Below, one piece after another: positions 8,072 through 17,026 of a stretch of 43,648 nucleotides of DNA. The stretch covers positions 1 through 43,648 of the forward strand of contig JAPLDT010000054.1 in the NCBI GenBank assembly GCA_026391315.1, read 5' to 3'. The DNA is from Bacteroidia bacterium (GTDB taxonomy: Bacteria; Bacteroidota; Bacteroidia; Bacteroidales; Prolixibacteraceae). The translations under genes were made by a program, and so were the position numbers. Position 1 is the stretch's first letter; each line of letters begins with the position of its first letter. Under the pieces are notes generated by a model, which did no database searches, was not told the DNA's origin, and worked only from the letters and a program-made list of their open reading frames with translations.

Positions 8072-8680
8072 ATGAACGGGATCCTTCGAATTAGTTTTAT
8101 CCTGGCCTTGGCCTTAATATTTTCGGGATGTAAGCCGAAAACGCAAACTTCTGGTCCGAAATACGGTGAGTCGCCGGTGTCGCGAACTTCTCCGGTCTAT
8201 CATTTTGCAATACACCCGCTCTATAATCCAGCCAAACTGATGGAATCGTACCAGCCACTGATGGATTACCTGAATGGAAAACTTAAGGGGGCACAACTCA
8301 TTCTTGAAGCTTCGAGGGATTATGCCAATTTCGAACAGAAATACAAGGAGAGTAAACCGGAATTTCTCCTGCCAAACCCTTGGCGGACATTTCAGAAAGA
8401 CCATCCAGCGGAGGCTGCCGAGTTGAAGGTTATTTGGGAAACCGAATCACTGATCAATAATTCCGACATGGTTCGTAACGATATTCCATCAGCTATCCGT
8501 GAACAGGTTCAAAAATATCTGATTGGGCTTCATGAAACTGAACAGGGCAGGGTCATACTCGCCGGAATGGAGACCTCCCGTTTTTTTCTTGCTACCAACA
8601 AGGATTACGATGCGGTACAAAAATATATTGACCGTTTTGAAAAGGAAATCAGAAAAGTAGAAACAAAATTTCTTTACTAA
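8072..8680 (+). CDS. PhnD-like phosphate/phosphonate-binding lipoprotein with internal deletion
   Basis: The start is placed at the ATG at 8072 because it opens a lipoprotein signal peptide with a lipobox-like FSGC at Cys20; the longer upstream frame has no support. After a linker, residues 40-108 match lobe 1 of PhnD-type ABC-transporter binding proteins (HPLYNPAKLMESYQPLMDYL, then SRDYANF and FLLPNP). The sequence then jumps to WRTFQKDHPAEAAELKVIWE and WETESLINNS, which in full-length relatives lies about 85-90 residues further on, after a WPPPW segment. The product is 202 residues against roughly 290 for the family, so much of lobe 2 and part of the hinge are missing. Ligand binding may be lost or changed. 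PhnD-type proteins often act as periplasmic sensor partners of histidine kinases, and kinase genes follow here. Confidence 0.75.
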   Translation: MNGILRISFILALALIFSGCKPKTQTSGPKYGESPVSRTSPVYHFAIHPLYNPAKLMESYQPLMDYLNGKLKGAQLILEASRDYANFEQKYKESKPEFLLPNPWRTFQKDHPAEAAELKVIWETESLINNSDMVRNDIPSAIREQVQKYLIGLHETEQGRVILAGMETSRFFLATNKDYDAVQKYIDRFEKEIRKVETKFLY

Positions 8681-8688
8681 AAAATTTT

Positions 8689-8693
8689 GGAGG
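8689..8693 (+). promoter_or_regulatory. Strong Shine-Dalgarno GGAGG before the MEDS gene
   Basis: GGAGG ends 7 bases before the ATG at 8701, the ideal spacing. Most other starts in this window lack such a site, as expected for Bacteroidota, so this is unusual here. Confidence 0.7.
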
Positions 8694-8700
8694 TTAAATT

Positions 8701-9357
8701 ATGTACATCAAAACTTCAGAACAGGAAATATTAAAACTTGGAATAGGCAACTATTCCTGCAATTGGGGGATGCATATTTGCGGACTCTATGAAACAGAAG
8801 AAGAACGCGATCAGATTATCTTTGGTTTTCTGAACCAGGGGTGCCTGGATGGCGATATGCAATTGTATTATCCGGGAGAGCGTTCGGTAGAAGATTTTTA
8901 TCAGAAGTTTTCCAACACTTGTCCCAAGTGTAAAACTCATTTGCACGACCCTGACTATTTTGCACTAGCCCCTGCAAAAGACGTGTACACGCCTCACGGG
9001 GTGTTTGATCCATGGGAAATGGGAAAAGCGCTGGACAGTTATTATGCTGCTTCACAAGCAAAGGGAAGACGAAATGTCAGAGCTACTTCTGAAATGGTCT
9101 GGTCTTTGGATGCTGTCCCTGGCATTGAAAATCTTTTGGCCTATGAATCAAGAACAAATTACTTTATACCCGGAAAGCATTGGATTGGCATTTGTATGTA
9201 CAATGTCACCAAATTCTCAGGCGACATCATTATGAACGTTCTTCGCACCCATCCTTTTACCCTGAATGGCAGTGTGATCACTGCAAATCCATATTATGAA
9301 AATCCGGATGTTTGGTTAGCTAAATATGCCCCTCAGTTTTTAAGCAAAATAATATAG
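8701..9357 (+). CDS. MEDS-domain sensor protein
   Basis: The 218-residue soluble protein looks like a stand-alone MEDS domain (the DcmR-type sensory domain, PF14417). Typical features are the N-terminal HICGLYETEEERDQIIFGFL block, a QLYYPGE strand, a central glycine/arginine segment GRRNVRATSEMVWSL and the late YNVTKFSGDIIMNVLRTHP. Residues 77-80 form a Cys-Pro-Lys-Cys pair that might bind a metal or be redox-active. MEDS domains derive from a RecA/KaiC-like fold and are thought to sense small organic ligands, usually linked to kinases or regulators. The gene lies 20 bases after the PhnD-like gene and about 70 bases before a large histidine kinase, so it is probably an input or partner for that kinase. 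The ligand is unknown. Confidence 0.75.
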   Translation: MYIKTSEQEILKLGIGNYSCNWGMHICGLYETEEERDQIIFGFLNQGCLDGDMQLYYPGERSVEDFYQKFSNTCPKCKTHLHDPDYFALAPAKDVYTPHGVFDPWEMGKALDSYYAASQAKGRRNVRATSEMVWSLDAVPGIENLLAYESRTNYFIPGKHWIGICMYNVTKFSGDIIMNVLRTHPFTLNGSVITANPYYENPDVWLAKYAPQFLSKII

Positions 9358-9427
9358 ACATTGGAATAAGCCCTAATTTATAGGAACGAATTCCATCTCT
9401 CAAGTTCGGGATCAAAAAAAGTTGCTA

Positions 9428-12400
9428 ATGAAAAATTATGCCCAGGAACTATTTCTCATGATAACAACGCTATCGCAGTTGAGGAATAAAGATAGGATCG
9501 TTCAGCTTTTTATAGAAAGCATAAATGATATTTTTAATGAATATTCTTTTGCTTGGTTTGCGGAAAGAGCTGTTGAACAAGATACTGTCATTGAAGTTTG
9601 TACAAGGAACAAAAACTATGGCTTTATTTCGTTTACCAAAGATATTCTCATAGATGATCCCTTGCATGATTTAATCATTAACGCAGCCCAACTTCTTGCA
9701 ATACTCCTTGAAAAATCAGAGCAGGACAAATTGCTGTTGGATCAGAAAAATCATCTTCAAATATTGGTTGATCAACGTACAAAAGAATTGCACAAAGTTA
9801 ACCTGAAATTGGAGAATGAACTTACAGAACGCAAGCGGACAGAACAAAAGTTATGCGAAAGCGAAGCGCTGTTGAATGCTACCCAAAAACTTAGTAAAGT
9901 TGGCGGCTGGGAATTCAATGTCGAAACAGGCAAGTCGTTCTGGACCGAGGAACTTTATCGAATTCATGAACTTCCGGCAGATTCAGACATAGACCATATA
10001 CAGGAAAGCCTGAAATGTTACAGACCGGAAGACCGGCCTATTATACATGAAGCATTTCAACGCACCATTGAAAAGGGGGAGGCCTATGACCTTGAATTTC
10101 CATTCACAACATTCAAAGGTCGGCCTCTTTGGATTCGTACAACCGCCCAGCCCGTTTATGAAAAAGGCAAGGTTGTGCGCATAATTGGAAACATCATGGA
10201 TATCACCGAGCACAAGAAGACGGAATATGAACGCAATGAGCACATTCGTTTTCTGGAAAGCCTGGCGCGTGTTGATCAGGCTATTAAGGAGGAAACTGAC
10301 GTTGAGAAAATGTTAACGAGTGTTGTTAATACGGTGCTCTCTATTTTCGATTGTGACCGTATATGGTTAGTCTTTCCCTGCGATCCAGATGCGCCGTCGT
10401 TTCGTGTTCCGGTGGAAGTTTACAAACCAGAATATCCTGGTGCCAAGGTTATGAATATAGATGTGCCAATGTCTCCCGGAGAATCCCGGAATATGAGGGA
10501 AGCTCTTGAGTCTGATAACCCGTTGACTTACACCGCCGGAACTGACAGACCAATAATGACTGCCAAGCAATTTGGTGTTCAATCGCAAATGTTTATTTCC
10601 ATCTATCCCAAGATAGGTAAGCCCTGGGTGTTTGGGATGCATCAGTGTTCGCACCCGCGGGTATGGACAAAGGAGGAACAGCAACTTTTCAAGGAGATCA
10701 GCAGGCGTGTGGCAGACAGCCTAACAAGTCTATTGATGTTACAAGACCTTATAGAAAGTAAACGCACCAAAACGGAACTCCTTGAAAAATTGAATGAAAC
10801 CCAAAATATTGCTATGATCGGCAGTTGGGAGTGGGATTTGCTAACCAATCTCGTCTGGTGGTCCGATGAAACTTATCGGATTTTCGGTATAACGGAGCAA
10901 GATTTCGTTCCGGATTTCGAAACAAACGGCAAGTTTATCTATCCCGATGATATCGCGACATACGGTAAATCATTCGAACATTCTTTGCAAACAGGCGAAC
11001 CGTTTGATATCGATTTCAGGCTTATTACCAATGATGGACTGCTGAAAACCTGTCAATCCAAAGGGAAAATTGTTTATAACGATTCCCATAAACCGATTCG
11101 TTTTATCGGAACCATTATGGATATCACTGAACACAAACGAAGGGAAGGTGCATTGCAACGAATGAATCGTGAACTGCAAGCTATCAGCGACTGTAATCAG
11201 GTTATGATGAGGGCTGAAGACGAGCAAACCCTGCTCAATGACATCTGCCACATCATTAGCAACGATGCTGGTTACCGTTTGGTTTGGGTCGGATATGCCG
11301 AAAACGATGATGCCAAAACTGTTCGTCCTGTCGCCTGGGCCGGATTCGATAGTGGATATGTTGCAAACGCCAAACTTAGTTGGTCGGCCGATACGGAACG
11401 CGGACGTGGACCGGGTGGAGAGGCTATCCGGAGTGGTAAAATAATCTATATGCAGGATTTCAGCACTAATCCGCAAATGGCCCCGTGGCGTGAAAGCGCC
11501 TTGCAACGCGGCTATCACTCTGCAATTGGTCTGCCTTTGAAGGATGAAAACGCAAACGTGTTCGGTGTTCTCCTGATTTATTCCACATTGATCGACGCTT
11601 TTACCCCGGACGAACTCAGACTTTTGGAGGAACTGGCGAGCAATTTAGCGTTCGGTATCATTGTACTGCGCGCTCGAACCGAACGCAGTCAAGCAGAGGA
11701 GGAGCTACGCTCGGCTTCACTATATGCACGAAGCCTGATTGAAGCGGCCCTTGACCCGCTGGTGACGATCAGTCCGGATGGTAAGATTACCGATGTGAAC
11801 AGAGCAACAGAATCGGTTACGGGTGTCCCACGCGAGCAAATGATCTTCCGTGATTTTTCCGACTATTTCACTGAACCGGAAAAAGCAAGAGCAGGGTATC
11901 GGCAAGTTTTGGCGCAAGGTTTGGTGAGGGACTATCCGCTTACAATTCGGCATACTTCAGGCAAAACAACCGATGTATTGTACAATGCAACCATATACAG
12001 AAATGAATCCGGAGAATTGAAAGGTGTTTTTGCTGCCGCACACGATATCACCGCGCGCAAAGAGGCGGAAGATGCATTGCGCAACAGCGAAAATGATTTG
12101 AAAGAGGCCCAGCGACTTGGACGACTCGGAGGTTGGAACTGGGACATAACTACTGATACAATCACCTGGTCGGAAGAATATTATCACATCTACGGAATGG
12201 ATCCCACACAGCCTCCACCGGGATATGAAGAACATTTGAAGGCGTACACGCCTGAGAGTGCCGCTCATTTGGATGAAGCGGTGAAAAGGAATGTGCAAAC
12301 AGGTGAACCATACGAAGTCGATCTGGAGCTTTCCGGAAATATGGGACCTTGTCGCTGGATCACAGCACGCAGCGAAACCAAATATGATGACAAAGGTCAA

Positions 12401-13192
12401 ATTGTGGGACTCCGCGGTACGGCGCAGGATATCACCGGGCGCAAACAAGCCGAACAAGAAATCCAAAAGCTAAATCAAAAATTGGAAAATAGGGTTGCAG
12501 AACGTACCTCACAACTTGAAGCAGCAAACAAAGAACTTGAAGCCTTTGCCTATTCCGTTTCGCACGACCTGCGAGCACCTTTGCGCGGTATCGATGGCTT
12601 TAGCCAGGTACTCCTCGAAGAATACAATGATCAGCTTGATGCCCAAGGACAAGATTATTTGCACCGTGTACGATCTGCTTCTCAACGAATGGGGCAGCTC
12701 ATTGATGATATGCTGAACCTCTCGCGCGTGACCCGCAGCGAAATAAATATCCAACAGGTGAACCTCAGCGAAATGTTTAAGGAGATTGCCGATGCGTTTC
12801 TCGGAATTGAACCCGAACGGCAAGTTGAGTTCATCATTCAGAAAGGAATTAAAGAGAAAGGAGACAGTCATCTCCTGAGAATTGTTCTGGAGAACCTTAT
12901 TGGGAATGCATGGAAGTTTACTTCAAACCATCCCACTGCGCGCATAGAGTTTGGCGTACAACATAAAAACGAAACCCAGGTTTATTTCGTCCGCGATGAT
13001 GGCGCTGGCTTCAACATGAAGTATGCGCAAAAACTTTTCGGCGCTTTCCAACGACTTCATAAGGCAGCAGAATTTCCCGGAACGGGTATTGGGTTGGCAA
13101 CAGTACAACGCGTTATCCATCGGCACGGTGGTAAAATATGGGCGGAAGCAGAAATTGAAAAAGGTGCAACAATCTATTTCACCATTCCATAA
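9428..13192 (+). CDS. Large multi-PAS/GAF sensor histidine kinase
   Basis: The 1254-residue protein is counted from the ATG at 9428; a TTG two codons earlier is possible. Order of domains, approximate: N-terminal GAF-like region 20-100, coiled coil 100-145, PAS 147-263 ending MDITEHK, GAF 275-425, PAS 450-565 ending MDITEHK, GAF 585-745, PAS 750-875, PAS 895-1005 ending AQDITGRK, coiled coil, HisKA with [10 protein letters not shown] (His1046), and HATPase with [16 protein letters not shown] and GTGIGLATV. No transmembrane helix is seen, so it is cytoplasmic. The repeated GGWxW openings of PAS 1, 2 and 4 suggest internal duplication. It has no receiver of its own; a single-domain response regulator begins 10 bases after the stop and is the likely partner. 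Signals are probably small molecules bound by PAS/GAF and possibly the MEDS protein upstream. Confidence 0.9.
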   Translation: MKNYAQELFLMITTLSQLRNKDRIVQLFIESINDIFNEYSFAWFAERAVEQDTVIEVCTRNKNYGFISFTKDILIDDPLHDLIINAAQLLAILLEKSEQDKLLLDQKNHLQILVDQRTKELHKVNLKLENELTERKRTEQKLCESEALLNATQKLSKVGGWEFNVETGKSFWTEELYRIHELPADSDIDHIQESLKCYRPEDRPIIHEAFQRTIEKGEAYDLEFPFTTFKGRPLWIRTTAQPVYEKGKVVRIIGNIMDITEHKKTEYERNEHIRFLESLARVDQAIKEETDVEKMLTSVVNTVLSIFDCDRIWLVFPCDPDAPSFRVPVEVYKPEYPGAKVMNIDVPMSPGESRNMREALESDNPLTYTAGTDRPIMTAKQFGVQSQMFISIYPKIGKPWVFGMHQCSHPRVWTKEEQQLFKEISRRVADSLTSLLMLQDLIESKRTKTELLEKLNETQNIAMIGSWEWDLLTNLVWWSDETYRIFGITEQDFVPDFETNGKFIYPDDIATYGKSFEHSLQTGEPFDIDFRLITNDGLLKTCQSKGKIVYNDSHKPIRFIGTIMDITEHKRREGALQRMNRELQAISDCNQVMMRAEDEQTLLNDICHIISNDAGYRLVWVGYAENDDAKTVRPVAWAGFDSGYVANAKLSWSADTERGRGPGGEAIRSGKIIYMQDFSTNPQMAPWRESALQRGYHSAIGLPLKDENANVFGVLLIYSTLIDAFTPDELRLLEELASNLAFGIIVLRARTERSQAEEELRSASLYARSLIEAALDPLVTISPDGKITDVNRATESVTGVPREQMIFRDFSDYFTEPEKARAGYRQVLAQGLVRDYPLTIRHTSGKTTDVLYNATIYRNESGELKGVFAAAHDITARKEAEDALRNSENDLKEAQRLGRLGGWNWDITTDTITWSEEYYHIYGMDPTQPPPGYEEHLKAYTPESAAHLDEAVKRNVQTGEPYEVDLELSGNMGPCRWITARSETKYDDKGQIVGLRGTAQDITGRKQAEQEIQKLNQKLENRVAERTSQLEAANKELEAFAYSVSHDLRAPLRGIDGFSQVLLEEYNDQLDAQGQDYLHRVRSASQRMGQLIDDMLNLSRVTRSEINIQQVNLSEMFKEIADAFLGIEPERQVEFIIQKGIKEKGDSHLLRIVLENLIGNAWKFTSNHPTARIEFGVQHKNETQVYFVRDDGAGFNMKYAQKLFGAFQRLHKAAEFPGTGIGLATVQRVIHRHGGKIWAEAEIEKGATIYFTIP

Positions 13193-13202
13193 AATTATTA
13201 TC

Positions 13203-13646
13203 ATGATAAACAAAACTATTTTATTGGTAGAAGACAATCCTGATGATGTCGATTTAACACTTCACGCATTAAAAAAGAACAATATTAAAAATGAAATTGT
13301 AGTGGCGAACGATGGCACAGAGGCATTGGATTTTCTTTTTGGCACAGGTAAATATTTGGGTCGAGATCTCACAAATATGCCTACAATAATTTTGCTCGAT
13401 CTCAAACTTCCTAAAGTTGACGGACTTGAAGTATTGCGTAGTATCCGGACAAATGAACTTACTAAGCTCCTTCCTGTTGTTATACTTACCTCGTCCAATG
13501 AGGAAATAGATATTATAAATGGTTACAGTTTGGGGGCCAACAGCTACGTACGAAAACCGGTTGACTTCAATCAATTTGCTGAGGCCGTGAGTCATCTGGG
13601 ATTGTATTGGCTGTTGCTCAACGAAGGATTACCAATTAAAAAATAG
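13203..13646 (+). CDS. Single-domain response regulator (Rcp1-like)
   Basis: The start is placed at the ATG at 13203 because the receiver fold begins at once ([11 protein letters not shown]); a longer frame overlaps the kinase gene and adds nothing. The 147-residue protein is a lone receiver: acidic pocket Glu10/Asp11, phospho-acceptor Asp66 in [12 protein letters not shown], the Thr/Ser switch in [10 protein letters not shown], and the Lys in SYVRKPVD. The long loop before the acceptor strand (FGTGKY...) and the C-terminal GLYWLLLNE are typical of the Rcp1 group that serves PAS/GAF and phytochrome-type kinases. There is no output domain, so it should pass phosphate on or act by protein contact. 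It lies between two kinase genes, 10 and 11 bases from each, in an evident operon. Confidence 0.93.
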   Translation: MINKTILLVEDNPDDVDLTLHALKKNNIKNEIVVANDGTEALDFLFGTGKYLGRDLTNMPTIILLDLKLPKVDGLEVLRSIRTNELTKLLPVVILTSSNEEIDIINGYSLGANSYVRKPVDFNQFAEAVSHLGLYWLLLNEGLPIKK

Positions 13647-13657
13647 GAACTAATGCC

Positions 13658-15595
13658 ATGGAAAAAACGCTGCGGATCTTGGTAGTTGAAGATTCGGAAG
13701 ATGATGCACTTTTAGTGCTGCATTTAATTAATAAAGGTGACTATAATATTGTATTTGAAAGAGTCGAGACTGCCGAAAGAATGAAAACCATGCTCAAAGA
13801 AAGAACATGGGACATCATTCTTTCTGATTATGTAATGCCTCACTTCAACGGATTAGAAGCATTGGAACTCTTAAAAGAATCTGGCATTGATATACCGTTT
13901 ATTATTATCTCTGGTACAATTGGCGAAGATGTAGCAGTGGAAGCAATGAAAGGCGGCGCCAATGATTATATCATGAAGAATAATCTACAGCGATTGCTAC
14001 CTGCAATTGACCGGGAATTACGTGAATCAGGGAACAGGGCAGAGCGAAAACGGGCAGAAGAAGAATTAAGAATACTTTCACGCGCCGTGGAACAGAGCCC
14101 GGCATCTATCATTATCACCGATACAGAAGGGAAAATAAAGTATGTCAATTCAAAATTTACAGAAATAACCGGGTATACTCCAAATGAAGTACTTGGGCAG
14201 AATCCACGGATTTTGAAATCAGGAGAAATGTCTCAAGATTATTACAAAGAAATGTGGCAGTCCATTGCCTTAGGTAATGAGTGGTTCGGTGAATTTCATA
14301 ACAAGAAGAAAAACGGCGAACTGTATTGGGAACTTGTCTCCATCTCACCAATTTTCGATACAACCGGTATTATTACCCATTTTCTGGCAGTGAAAGAAGA
14401 TATCACCAGTCGCAAACAAACTGAGCAAGAGCTAATCAATGCCAAAGAAAAAGCCGAAGAAAGCGAACGACTAAAAACTGCATTCTTAACCAATATGAGC
14501 CATGAAATACGCACTCCTATGAATGGAATTCTGGGTTTTGCCGAATTACTGAAAGAGCCCAATCTTTCAGGTGCCGAGCAGCAAGAGTACATCAACATCA
14601 TTGGGAAAAGTGGAGTACGTATGCTCAATATCATCAACAACATTGTAGATATCTCGAAAATTGAAGCCGGTCTGATGGATGTTCATATGAAAGAGTCGAA
14701 TGTTAACGAGCAAATCGAATGCATTTATACCTTCTTCAAACCGGAGGTTGAAGATAAAGGAATGAAGCTTTTCTATAAAAACGACTTGCCAACAAAAGAA
14801 GCCATTATTGGAACAGACACTGAGAAAGTCTATTCAATTCTCACCAACCTTGTTAAAAATGCCATTAAATATACAGAGGAAGGTTCAATAGAATTTGGGT
14901 ATGTTAAAAAAGGTGACGATCTTGAATTTTATGTGAAAGATACCGGGATTGGGATTCCAAAAGAGCGGCAGGACGCCATTTTTGAGCGTTTTATTCAGGC
15001 TGACATTACTGATAAAATGGCGCTACAGGGAGCAGGGCTGGGACTTACCATTGCGAAATCGTATGTCGAGATGCTGGGAGGAAAAATCTGGATTGAAAGT
15101 GAAGAAGGTATTGGCTCAACATTTTATTTCACTTTACCTTACAATAGTGAACAGGAGGAAAAAAAAGTTACTGGGAAAGTTGTTCAGACTGAAGAGGTAA
15201 AGAATCAAATTTATCCCAAAGTATCGGGACTGAAAGTTTTAATCGCTGAAGACGATGAAACATCCGAAATGTTTATGTCCATCCTGGCCAAAACCTTTGG
15301 CAAAGAAATACTAAAAGCCCGAACCGGACTTGAAACCATTGACATTTGCCGCAATAACCCCGACATTGATTTAATCCTGATGGACATCCAAATGCCTGAA
15401 ATGAACGGTAGTGAAGCAACCCGTCAGATCAGGCAATTCAACAAAGAGGTTATCATTATTGCACAAACATCATATGGCCTGGCTGGAGACCGGGGAAAGG
15501 CCATGGAAGACGGGTGTAACGATTATATTTCAAAACCAATTAACAAGGGAGAATTACTTGCATTAATACAAAAGTATTTCAAGAAATACCCATGA
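13658..15595 (+). CDS. Hybrid histidine kinase, REC-PAS-HisKA-HATPase-REC
   Basis: The 645-residue soluble protein begins with a receiver (residues 5-122; VVEDSEDD and acceptor Asp57 in ILSDYVMP; Lys in DYIMKNN). A PAS domain follows (about 135-262, ending VKEDITSRKQ), then HisKA with MSHEIRTPMNG (His282), HATPase (NLVKNAIKYT, KDTGIGIP, GAGLGLTIAKS) and a C-terminal receiver (about 525-645; Asp576 in LILMDIQMPEMNG). The N-terminal receiver lets it take phosphate from another protein, and the C-terminal one allows intramolecular transfer. No HPt or DNA-binding domain is encoded nearby, so the final output of the relay lies elsewhere. It is the last gene of the kinase/regulator operon. Confidence 0.93.
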   Translation: MEKTLRILVVEDSEDDALLVLHLINKGDYNIVFERVETAERMKTMLKERTWDIILSDYVMPHFNGLEALELLKESGIDIPFIIISGTIGEDVAVEAMKGGANDYIMKNNLQRLLPAIDRELRESGNRAERKRAEEELRILSRAVEQSPASIIITDTEGKIKYVNSKFTEITGYTPNEVLGQNPRILKSGEMSQDYYKEMWQSIALGNEWFGEFHNKKKNGELYWELVSISPIFDTTGIITHFLAVKEDITSRKQTEQELINAKEKAEESERLKTAFLTNMSHEIRTPMNGILGFAELLKEPNLSGAEQQEYINIIGKSGVRMLNIINNIVDISKIEAGLMDVHMKESNVNEQIECIYTFFKPEVEDKGMKLFYKNDLPTKEAIIGTDTEKVYSILTNLVKNAIKYTEEGSIEFGYVKKGDDLEFYVKDTGIGIPKERQDAIFERFIQADITDKMALQGAGLGLTIAKSYVEMLGGKIWIESEEGIGSTFYFTLPYNSEQEEKKVTGKVVQTEEVKNQIYPKVSGLKVLIAEDDETSEMFMSILAKTFGKEILKARTGLETIDICRNNPDIDLILMDIQMPEMNGSEATRQIRQFNKEVIIIAQTSYGLAGDRGKAMEDGCNDYISKPINKGELLALIQKYFKKYP

Positions 15596-15616
15596 GAAAC
15601 TATTCACACCAACCGA

Positions 15617-15634
15617 ATCCGCCAGCTGGCGGAT
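15617..15634. repeat. 18-bp perfect palindrome
   Basis: ATCCGCCAG is followed directly by its reverse complement, 22 bases after the hybrid kinase stop. It could serve as a transcript-end hairpin or be one copy of a dispersed palindromic element; no T-run follows. The remaining sequence to 15749 is AT-rich, with no gene seen. Confidence 0.7.
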
Positions 15635-15749
15635 GGGTATTCCATGCGACCTTTAAAAAACAAATTATATACGCATGAATAAATTAATTAATTTGGCATC
15701 CTGAAAAAAATAATGTTATTTAAAAACCCATTAACGAATTTTTCTGGCA

Positions 15750-16820
15750 ATGTCACAACAAAGAATACCAACATTACAGATTGGGGATCTAAAAATTTGC
15801 CCTCCAATCATTCAGGGAGGCATGGGCGTTCGGGTTTCGGGAGCGAACCTGGCTTCTGCAGTTGCCAATGAAGGTTGCGCCGGCGTTATCGCCAGCGTGG
15901 GGCTGGGAGATTTCGAAAATGTTTCTGCCTCAAAATTTGTGGAGGTCAATAATGTTGGCTTGCGGGATGTTGTGAGAAAAGCGCGTGCCCAATCCAATGG
16001 GGTAATCGGCGTAAATGTCATGGTTGTTTTATCCAATTACGAAGAACTGATTAAGATTTGTGTCGAAGAATCTGTGGATATGATTATCTGCGGATCCGGT
16101 CTGCCATTGGATCTTCCAAAACTGACGAAAGGATCAAATATCAAGTTAATACCCATTGTCTCCTCTGCCAGGGCCTTCAACATCATTTATAAAAAGTGGA
16201 AACAGAATTACAACAAAGTACCTGATGCGGTGATCCTTGAAGGACCGATGGCCGGTGGACACCTGGGTTTTTCATACGATGACATCATCAACAATACGAC
16301 AAAATCGCTCGAAGAACTGGTGGGAGAACTGGTCGAATTTATTGGAACACTGGAAGAAAAAATCCCCGTCATTGCAGCCGGTGGAATTTGGGATGGGGCC
16401 GACATTGCAAAATTTTTAAAGATTGGAGCAGCAGGGGTGCAGATGGCCACCAGGTTTGTTTGTACTGATGAATGCGATGTACACGATGACTTCAAACAAG
16501 CCTATATCTCAGCTACAAAAGAGGATATTGCCATCATCAAAAGTCCGGTAGGATTGCCGGGCAGGGTGATCAGAAACAAATTTACGAAAAGGGTCTCCTT
16601 GGGTGAAACAATTCCATTCAGATGTCCTCACCACTGTCTGAGATCATGCGATCCCCGTACGGCCCCCTATTGCATAGCCCGGGTACTAGCTGAAGCGTCG
16701 AGAGGGGAAATGGATACTGCTTTTGCCTTTGCCGGAGCCAACGCCTACCGTTGCACAGAAATAATATCGGTTAAAAAGCTTGTGGATCAGCTAAAAGAGG
16801 AGTTGATTCAAAATTTATAG
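15750..16820 (+). CDS. Nitronate monooxygenase-like FMN flavoprotein
   Basis: The 356-residue protein belongs to the NMO/2-nitropropane dioxygenase/FabK superfamily of TIM-barrel flavoproteins. Diagnostic segments are IIQGGMGVRVSGANLASAV at the N-terminus, the GVNVMV strand, GPMAGGHLGF with the active-site His, and IPVIAAGGIWDG plus GAAGVQMATRF for FMN phosphate binding. The C-terminal part has a cysteine-rich segment with the spacing CxxxCxxxC and a later PYC, which occurs in a subgroup of these proteins. Likely activity is FMN-dependent oxidation of alkyl nitronates or an NAD(P)H:quinone-type reaction; FabK-type enoyl reductase is less likely given the Cys-rich tail. The gene stands alone between palindromic elements. 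Confidence 0.85.
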   Translation: MSQQRIPTLQIGDLKICPPIIQGGMGVRVSGANLASAVANEGCAGVIASVGLGDFENVSASKFVEVNNVGLRDVVRKARAQSNGVIGVNVMVVLSNYEELIKICVEESVDMIICGSGLPLDLPKLTKGSNIKLIPIVSSARAFNIIYKKWKQNYNKVPDAVILEGPMAGGHLGFSYDDIINNTTKSLEELVGELVEFIGTLEEKIPVIAAGGIWDGADIAKFLKIGAAGVQMATRFVCTDECDVHDDFKQAYISATKEDIAIIKSPVGLPGRVIRNKFTKRVSLGETIPFRCPHHCLRSCDPRTAPYCIARVLAEASRGEMDTAFAFAGANAYRCTEIISVKKLVDQLKEELIQNL

Positions 16821-16827
16821 CTTAAAG

Positions 16828-16984
16828 TTGAGTCCACTCCGAAAAGCAAAAAAAATAAAAAAGGCCACTAAGTCACTAAATCACTAAGGTTCACAAAGAC
16901 TTAAATGTCAGTACCATAGCTCTTAGTGAACCTTTGTGTCTTGGTGCCTTTGTGGCAGGAAAAGACTTATCAGAGTGGACTCAA
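16828..16984. repeat. Nested long inverted repeat between convergent genes
   Basis: Outer arms TTGAGTCCACTC (16828-16839) and GAGTGGACTCAA (16973-16984) are perfect. Inside them, 16864-16900 and 16920-16956 form 37-base imperfect arms containing AAGGTTCAC and its complement. The structure lies between the convergent nitronate monooxygenase and acyltransferase genes. A related inverted repeat is at 27433-27537. Confidence 0.85.
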
Positions 16985-17026
16985 AGTTGCTTCCTGTAAA
17001 CTACAAAGCATTAGTCATGCAGCGCC

